Below are positions 31,313-35,289 of a stretch of DNA of 35,289 nt, in pieces. The position numbers and the translations under genes were made by a program. This DNA is from Clostridiales bacterium (GTDB lineage: Bacteria; Bacillota; Clostridia; Christensenellales; Aristaeellaceae): NCBI GenBank assembly GCA_004557905.1, contig SFFH01000058.1, forward strand, positions 1 to 35,289. The letters are read 5' to 3'. Every line of letters begins with the position of its first letter. Position 1 is the first letter of the stretch. Under the pieces are notes generated by a model that searched no databases, was not told the DNA's origin, and saw nothing but the letters and a program-made list of their open reading frames with translations.

Positions 31313-32040
31313 AATACCCGCTGAGTGAAAAGTACGGCACGCCGGAGCTCATGAAAAAGATCATGGGCCCCAATCCCCTCAAGCTCGAGGAGGAGCTGCT
31401 GACCGGCCACCGCATCCCGAAGGGAAGCCTGGTCTGCGACCTGGGCAGCGGCCAGGGGCTGACGAGCGTGTTTCTGGCCAGGGAATACGGCTTTACGGTC
31501 TATGCCGCGGACCTGTGGAGCGACCCGGAGGACAACCGGCGCTTCTTCGCCCAAATGGGCCTGACCGACGCGCAGGTTCTGCCCGTCAAGGCGGACGCCT
31601 CTGCGCTGCCGTTTGCGCCGGAGACCTTCGACGCCGTCGTCAGCATCGATTCCTATCACTACTTTGGCCGCAATCCGGCGTTTCTGGACGAGAAGCTCCT
31701 GCCGTTTGTCAAAGCAGGCGGCTATGTCTACATCGCCATCCCCGGCATGAAGCGCGACTGCCACGACCACCTGCCGCCGGAGCTTCTGCTGTCCTGGACG
31801 CCGGAGGACCTTGAAACCATGCACGACGCCGCATACTGGTGCAGCATCGTCAGCAGAAGCCGGGATTGCGAGGTGCTCGAAGTCAGCGAGATGGTCTCCA
31901 ACGAGGAGGTCTGGGCAGACTGGCTCAAGCAGGAGAACCCCTATGCCGTCGGCGACCGGAAGTCCATGAACGCCGGCGCGGGCAAGTACCTGAACTTCGT
32001 CAAGATCGTGCTGAGGAAGAAGCCTGCACAGGGGCGGTAA
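31309..32040 (+). CDS. Class I SAM-dependent methyltransferase
   Basis: A 243-residue methyltransferase. Motif I is VCDLGSGQGLTS (42-53), the acidic end of strand two is VYAADLW, and motif IV-like FDAVVSIDSYHYFG follows near 106-119. The layout resembles the UbiE/cyclopropane-synthase-like group with small-molecule substrates. It overlaps rsgA by four bases, AAGGAGG precedes it, and it ends the TetR operon. Substrate unknown; co-regulation by TetR hints at modification of a toxic compound. Confidence 0.88.
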   Translation: MKYPLSEKYGTPELMKKIMGPNPLKLEEELLTGHRIPKGSLVCDLGSGQGLTSVFLAREYGFTVYAADLWSDPEDNRRFFAQMGLTDAQVLPVKADASALPFAPETFDAVVSIDSYHYFGRNPAFLDEKLLPFVKAGGYVYIAIPGMKRDCHDHLPPELLLSWTPEDLETMHDAAYWCSIVSRSRDCEVLEVSEMVSNEEVWADWLKQENPYAVGDRKSMNAGAGKYLNFVKIVLRKKPAQGR

Positions 32041-32053
32041 ACCTCTCCTATGA

Positions 32054-32122
32054 GAACGTTAGGGCTGCCGCCCTAAGACCTGCTCGGGGACACTGTCCCC
32101 GAACCCCTTCTTCGCTGCGCGC
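32054..32122 (-). repeat. 3'-end palindromic repeat R5
   Basis: Minus-strand order: GCGCAGCGAAGAAGGGGTTC, hairpin CGGGGACA-GT-GTCCCCG (approximate), spacer, hairpin TTAGGGCGGCAGCCCTAA, AACGTT. Stem bases differ from R3 but with compensating changes. It lies in the convergent gap between the methyltransferase and a HAD gene, past the HAD terminator, so it is the one copy not next to its stop codon. Confidence 0.75.
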
Positions 32123-32156
32123 TTATCCATGCAGCTCAGAATGAAATCAACCGCAT

Positions 32157-32191
32157 CAAAAATCCCATGCTTCGCCCCTGAAGCATGGGAT
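32157..32191 (-). terminator. Terminator of the marR-HAD transcript
   Basis: A perfect 12-bp stem (ATCCCATGCTTC/GAAGCATGGGAT, 32162-32191) is followed by TTTTTG on the minus strand, 15 bases past the HAD stop. The plus-strand side is also T-rich, so it may serve the methyltransferase operon. Confidence 0.88.
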
Positions 32192-32205
32192 ATGCTTTTA
32201 TCCTT

Positions 32206-32925
32206 TTATTTCTGCGCCGCAAGCTCCTGCACATACGCCATCAGCGCGTCAAAGCTGCCCCGCGGCCACCGGCTGACGTCCTGCGCCTGCCGGTTGATCA
32301 GGCAGTCCGTGAGCAGGAACACGCGCATGCCGAGCCTTTCGGCGACCATGTCCTCGTCCGCGTCGTTGCCCACCATCAGGCACTCGCCGGGCTGAACCTG
32401 CAGCTTGCCCAGAATCTCCTCATAATACCGGAGATCCGGCTTGCAGAAGCGGCTGTTTTCGTAGGTGGTCACCAGCTCGAAATTCTGCGGCTCAAGGCCG
32501 GCCCAGCGGATGCGGCTGTGCGTCGCCACGCGCGGAAAGAGCGGATTGGTCGCCAGAACCACGCGAAAGCCTTTGTCCTTGATCGCATGAATCGTCTGCG
32601 CCGCGCGCGGGTCAAAGCCGCATGCGGCCTTCGCCTGCTGAAATTCGTTGCGGTAGAACGTCTCAAAGCGCGGCATGTCCTCCCTCGCCTGCTCGCCGAA
32701 GGCCTCGCAGAACACGCGCCAGAACACATCCTCGTTCGTAGCCGCGCCGTCATTGCGCACCATGGCCTGTATGCCCTTGATGATCACATCAAGCAGCTTC
32801 TCCGGCGCGTAGCCTAGCGGCGTCATCGTCCTGGCCAGCAGGCCGAAGTAGGCCCGCACAAACCGCTCCTGATCCATCGGCAGCAGCGTGCCGTCCAGGT
32901 CAAACAAAACCGTCGTTGTGCGCAT
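32206..32925 (-). CDS. HAD-superfamily phosphatase
   Basis: A 239-residue HAD hydrolase with motif I LFDLDGTLLP (nucleophile D9, acid D11), a helical cap, motif II VVLATNPLFP, the Lys of motif III in SRFCKPDLRYYEEIL, and motif IV MVGNDADEDMVAE. The motifs are those of the phosphoglycolate-phosphatase-like branch; the substrate is not deducible. It starts ten bases after the MarR stop with AAGGAG and shares its transcript. Its link with fatty-acid genes is positional only. Confidence 0.88.
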   Translation of the reverse strand: MRTTTVLFDLDGTLLPMDQERFVRAYFGLLARTMTPLGYAPEKLLDVIIKGIQAMVRNDGAATNEDVFWRVFCEAFGEQAREDMPRFETFYRNEFQQAKAACGFDPRAAQTIHAIKDKGFRVVLATNPLFPRVATHSRIRWAGLEPQNFELVTTYENSRFCKPDLRYYEEILGKLQVQPGECLMVGNDADEDMVAERLGMRVFLLTDCLINRQAQDVSRWPRGSFDALMAYVQELAAQK

Positions 32926-32935
32926 GATGCTCTCC

Positions 32936-33385
32936 TTATGCCTGATCCGGAATGTTCACCTCGGGCATCAGCTCGTGGCTGACGATGTCAAGCATCTCGG
33001 TCAGCTTCGCGCATTCCTCGGGCGTGAAGCGCTTGCAGATGCGGTCCATCACCAGATCCGTATACCGGGAGCTGATGTTGTAGTAGTCGATGTACTTCTG
33101 GGTGACCTCCAGATGATACTCCCGCCGATCCTCCTTGGACTGCACCTTGTTGATGTAGCCCTTTTTGATCAGGCTGTTCACCTTGTAGGCGGCGTTGGGC
33201 GAGGAGATGTTCATGAACGAGGCAAACTCGTTGACCGTCGGCCGGCCCAGCGCGAGGATGGTCTCCATGCAGAAGGTCTCCACCGTCGTCAGGCTGGCCT
33301 CCCGCGTCTGGAACCGGTCAAAGATTTCCTTGTAAAAGTGCAGCTTGAACTTCGTGTATACCGTGTTGAACGCTTTTCTGAGCAT
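32936..33385 (-). CDS. MarR family regulator next to the fatty-acid operon
   Basis: A 149-residue winged-helix protein. The recognition region is RPTVNEFASFMNISSPNAAYKVNSLIKKGYI, with the wing SKEDRREYHLEVT. Its position after fabZ suggests a FabT-like regulator of fatty-acid synthesis, but its sequence alone does not prove that and no FabT-type box is evident. It has its own promoter, so it can be expressed apart from the fab genes. The leader between fabZ and this gene is 63 bp. Confidence 0.8.
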   Translation of the reverse strand: MLRKAFNTVYTKFKLHFYKEIFDRFQTREASLTTVETFCMETILALGRPTVNEFASFMNISSPNAAYKVNSLIKKGYINKVQSKEDRREYHLEVTQKYIDYYNISSRYTDLVMDRICKRFTPEECAKLTEMLDIVSHELMPEVNIPDQA

Positions 33386-33417
33386 GTTCTTCTTCCTGCT
33401 TTCCCCTTGTTGCCTTC

Positions 33418-33446
33418 AGTATAGCAATTTTTGGGGAAAACATCAA
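33418..33446 (-). promoter_or_regulatory. Promoter of the marR-HAD pair
   Basis: TTGATG (33441-33446) and TATACT (33418-33423) on the minus strand with a 17-bp spacer, directly after the fabZ stop. Confidence 0.72.
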
Positions 33447-33448
33447 TC

Positions 33449-33880
33449 TTATTCCTGCTGCACGGCAAAAATCAGCTCCGCCGTGCAGGCGATTTCCCCG
33501 TTGACCGTCGCCTCGCAGCTGCCGATGCCCACCGGCCCGCGGCGCCTTGTGAGCGTGCAGGTCATTTCCAGCACGTCGCCCGGGGTCACCTTGCGCTTGA
33601 AGCGCGCGTTCTTCACGCCGCCGAAGAGCACAATCTTTCCCCGGTTCTCCGGCAGGGAGAGCAGCGCCACCGCGCCCACCTGCGCCATGGCCTCCAGGAT
33701 CAGCACGCCGGGCATGATGTGCTCCTGCGGAAAATGGCCGCAGAAGAACTGCTCGTTCACGCTGACGCACTTGATGCCCCTGGCCCACCGGCCCTCCTCG
33801 CCGTCCACGATCCGGTCCACCAGCGCGAACGGATAGCGGTGCGGCAGAATTCTTGCAATCTGGTTGGAATCAAGCTGCAT
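33449..33880 (-). CDS. fabZ: 3-hydroxyacyl-ACP dehydratase
   Basis: A 143-residue hot-dog fold dehydratase that converts 3-hydroxyacyl-ACP to trans-2-enoyl-ACP. The catalytic His49 is in CGHFPQEHIMPGVLILEAMAQ, with the catalytic Glu63 in the same helix, and the N-terminal HRYPF motif is intact. It begins one base after the fabF stop, with GGAGG inside the last fabF codons, so the two are coupled. Confidence 0.96.
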   Translation of the reverse strand: MQLDSNQIARILPHRYPFALVDRIVDGEEGRWARGIKCVSVNEQFFCGHFPQEHIMPGVLILEAMAQVGAVALLSLPENRGKIVLFGGVKNARFKRKVTPGDVLEMTCTLTRRRGPVGIGSCEATVNGEIACTAELIFAVQQE

Positions 33881-33881
33881 G

Positions 33882-35123
33882 TCACGCCTCCATTTTCTTG
33901 AGCACGAGGCTCACGTTGTGCCCGCCGAAGCCCAGCGAGTTGCTCATCGCAAAGGCGATGTCCGCCCGGCGGCCCGCGTTCGGCACGACGTCCAGATCGC
34001 ACTGCTCGTCCGGCACGCTGTAGTTAATCGTCGCCGGGACAAAGCCGTCGTGGAGCGCCATGGCAGTGATCGCCGCCTCCACCGCGCCCGCCGCGCCCAG
34101 CATGTGGCCCGTCATGGACTTGGTCGAGGACATCATCAGCCGGTACGCGTGCGCGCCGAACGCCTTTTTGACCGCCGCCGTCTCGCCCGCGTCGTTGAGC
34201 GTGGTGGACGTGCCGTGCGCGTTGATGTAGCCCACCTGCTCAGGCGCCACGCCGCCGTCATGAAGCGCCAGCGTCATCGCCTTCGCGCCGCTGCTGCCGT
34301 CCGGCGCGGGCGCGGTGATGTGGTACGCGTCGCACGTCGCGCCATAGCCGACGATCTCCGCATAGATCTTTGCGCCGCGTGCTTTGGCGTGCTCAAGCTC
34401 CTCCAGCAGCAGCACCGCCGCGCCCTCGCCCATCACGAAGCCGCTGCGCTCCGCGTCAAAGGGAATCGACGCGCGCGCGGGGTCCTGGCCCTGATGCAGC
34501 GCTTTCATCGACGCGAAGCCGCCGATGGCCAGCGGGGTGATGCTCGCCTCCGTGCCGCCGCAGAGCATGACCTCGGCGTAGCCGTCGCGGATGTAGTGGA
34601 ACGCATCGCCCACCGCGTTGCCGCCGCCGGCGCAGGCCGTCACCGGGCAGGTACACATGCCCCGGAAGCCCGCGTCAATCGCCACGCGGCCCGCCGCCAT
34701 GTTGCCGATGATGCCGGGGATCATGAACGGGGACACGCGGTCGTAGCCCTTCGCGAGGCCGCGCTCCTTCGCCTCCTCCGTCGTCTCAAAGCCGCCGATG
34801 CCGCTGGACACCGCCACGCCGCAGCGGTCGGAGTCGGCCGCCTGCACGTCAAAGTGCGCGTCCGCGAGCGCCTCACGTGCGGCCACCAGCGCAAACTGGC
34901 AGAAGCGGTCCATGTGTCTGGTCTCCAGCTTGCCAAAGTTCGCCTCCGCGTCAAAGCCCTTGACCTCGGCAGCCAGCGTCACCTTGCGGCCGGCCGTGTC
35001 ATAGCGCGTGATCGGCGCAATGCCGCACACGCCCGCCTGAATCGCCCGCCAGGTTTCGGGCATCGTAAGGCCCACCGGCGTCACCGCGCCCAGGCCGGTA
35101 ATCACCACTCGTCTCTTGCTCAT
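33882..35123 (-). CDS. fabF: Beta-ketoacyl-ACP synthase II
   Basis: A 413-residue condensing enzyme that extends acyl-ACP with malonyl-ACP. The triad is complete: Cys164 in VTACAGGGNAVGD, His303 in NAHGTSTTLND, and His340 in STKSMTGHMLGAAG (with Lys335). The usual TACASG is TACAGG here, a conservative change next to the nucleophile. It starts 12 bases after the fabG stop with GGAGGAG. Confidence 0.96.
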   Translation of the reverse strand: MSKRRVVITGLGAVTPVGLTMPETWRAIQAGVCGIAPITRYDTAGRKVTLAAEVKGFDAEANFGKLETRHMDRFCQFALVAAREALADAHFDVQAADSDRCGVAVSSGIGGFETTEEAKERGLAKGYDRVSPFMIPGIIGNMAAGRVAIDAGFRGMCTCPVTACAGGGNAVGDAFHYIRDGYAEVMLCGGTEASITPLAIGGFASMKALHQGQDPARASIPFDAERSGFVMGEGAAVLLLEELEHAKARGAKIYAEIVGYGATCDAYHITAPAPDGSSGAKAMTLALHDGGVAPEQVGYINAHGTSTTLNDAGETAAVKKAFGAHAYRLMMSSTKSMTGHMLGAAGAVEAAITAMALHDGFVPATINYSVPDEQCDLDVVPNAGRRADIAFAMSNSLGFGGHNVSLVLKKMEA

Positions 35124-35135
35124 GCTTCTCCTCCG

Positions 35136-35289
35136 TCACATGGCCATACCGCCATCGATGGCCAGCACCTGGCCGGTGATGTACGCCGCCTCGTCGCTGG
35201 CCAGGAACGCGACCGCCCGGGCCACCTCCTGTGCCTGACCGAGCCTGCCCGCCGGAATCATGGCGAGCGTCGCCTCCCTGGCCGCATCC
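35136..35289 (-). CDS. fabG: 3-oxoacyl-ACP reductase, C-terminal end (runs off the window)
   Basis: The last 50 residues of a short-chain dehydrogenase: MIPAGRLGQAQEVARAVAFL then DEAAYITGQVLAIDGGMAM and a TGA at 35136-35138. This ending is characteristic of FabG, and fabG-fabF-fabZ is the usual clostridial order. The start and catalytic Ser-Tyr-Lys lie outside the window. Confidence 0.93.
   Translation of the reverse strand, partial: DAAREATLAMIPAGRLGQAQEVARAVAFLASDEAAYITGQVLAIDGGMAM

Noticed and set aside
33386..33448. FabT or FapR operator upstream of the MarR gene
   Set aside because: No convincing inverted repeat of either known type was found in the 63-bp gap.

Overview
The window is a GC-rich (roughly 60-65 % by eye) chromosomal segment from a low-complexity-rich, probably gut-associated Firmicute of class Clostridia. 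Supporting signs are strong AGGAGG ribosome binding sites, consensus sigma-A promoters with 17-18 bp spacers, HPr kinase, a YjdF gene with its leader RNA, an SdpR/SdpI pair, a YnzC-type DUF896 protein, a Gram-positive style MetNIQ transporter, and exported PG-binding and SH3 proteins with Thr-Pro or Pro-Ser-Tyr linkers. A Christensenellales-like lineage is a guess; no rRNA or ribosomal protein is present to decide it.

Layout, left to right. 1-600: yjdF on the minus strand with a structured leader. 650-1060: NifX/NifB-like metal-cofactor protein. 1130-4700: a heterodimeric ABC exporter with one degenerate ATP site. 5038-6070: sdpI/sdpR operon with a consensus promoter flanked by twin operators. 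6120-10353, minus strand: a cytoplasmic beta-lactamase-fold serine hydrolase, ROK glucokinase, HPr kinase, and a phosphohexomutase broken by an internal out-of-frame deletion; together these look like a sugar-phosphate/catabolite control cluster. 10516-14651, minus strand: a fused TAXI-TRAP permease, its binding protein and a D-2-hydroxyacid dehydrogenase. 14962-16554: a secreted PG-binding protein and a HAD hydrolase. 16631-20268: LysR regulator divergent from metN-metI-metQ. 20595-22357: MarR-MATE efflux operon with two palindromic operators. 22668-23951: secreted SH3-repeat protein. 24036-25473: YnzC-like protein and NagA. 25580-28332: an Hsp70-like ATPase with a membrane-type glycine-rich tail, translationally coupled to an unknown two-helix membrane protein. 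28452-32040, plus strand: an RluA-type pseudouridine synthase, a broken small gene, then a TetR-RsgA-methyltransferase operon. 32206-35289, minus strand: HAD phosphatase, MarR regulator, and the end of a type II fatty-acid operon (fabZ, fabF, 3' end of fabG).

The gaps between genes hold the least expected structure. A five-member family of about 70-bp palindromic repeats sits just past stop codons. Two members each carry the same 95-bp insert at different internal positions, and the two inserts differ only in the four bases of one hairpin loop. Two other composite palindromic elements lie at 14830-14955 and 22500-22660. The best candidate for an undescribed protein system is the Hsp70-like/membrane-protein pair at 25580-28332. 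Its promoter shares its -35 box with the divergent pseudouridine synthase promoter. Sequence comparisons here were made by eye, without database searches.
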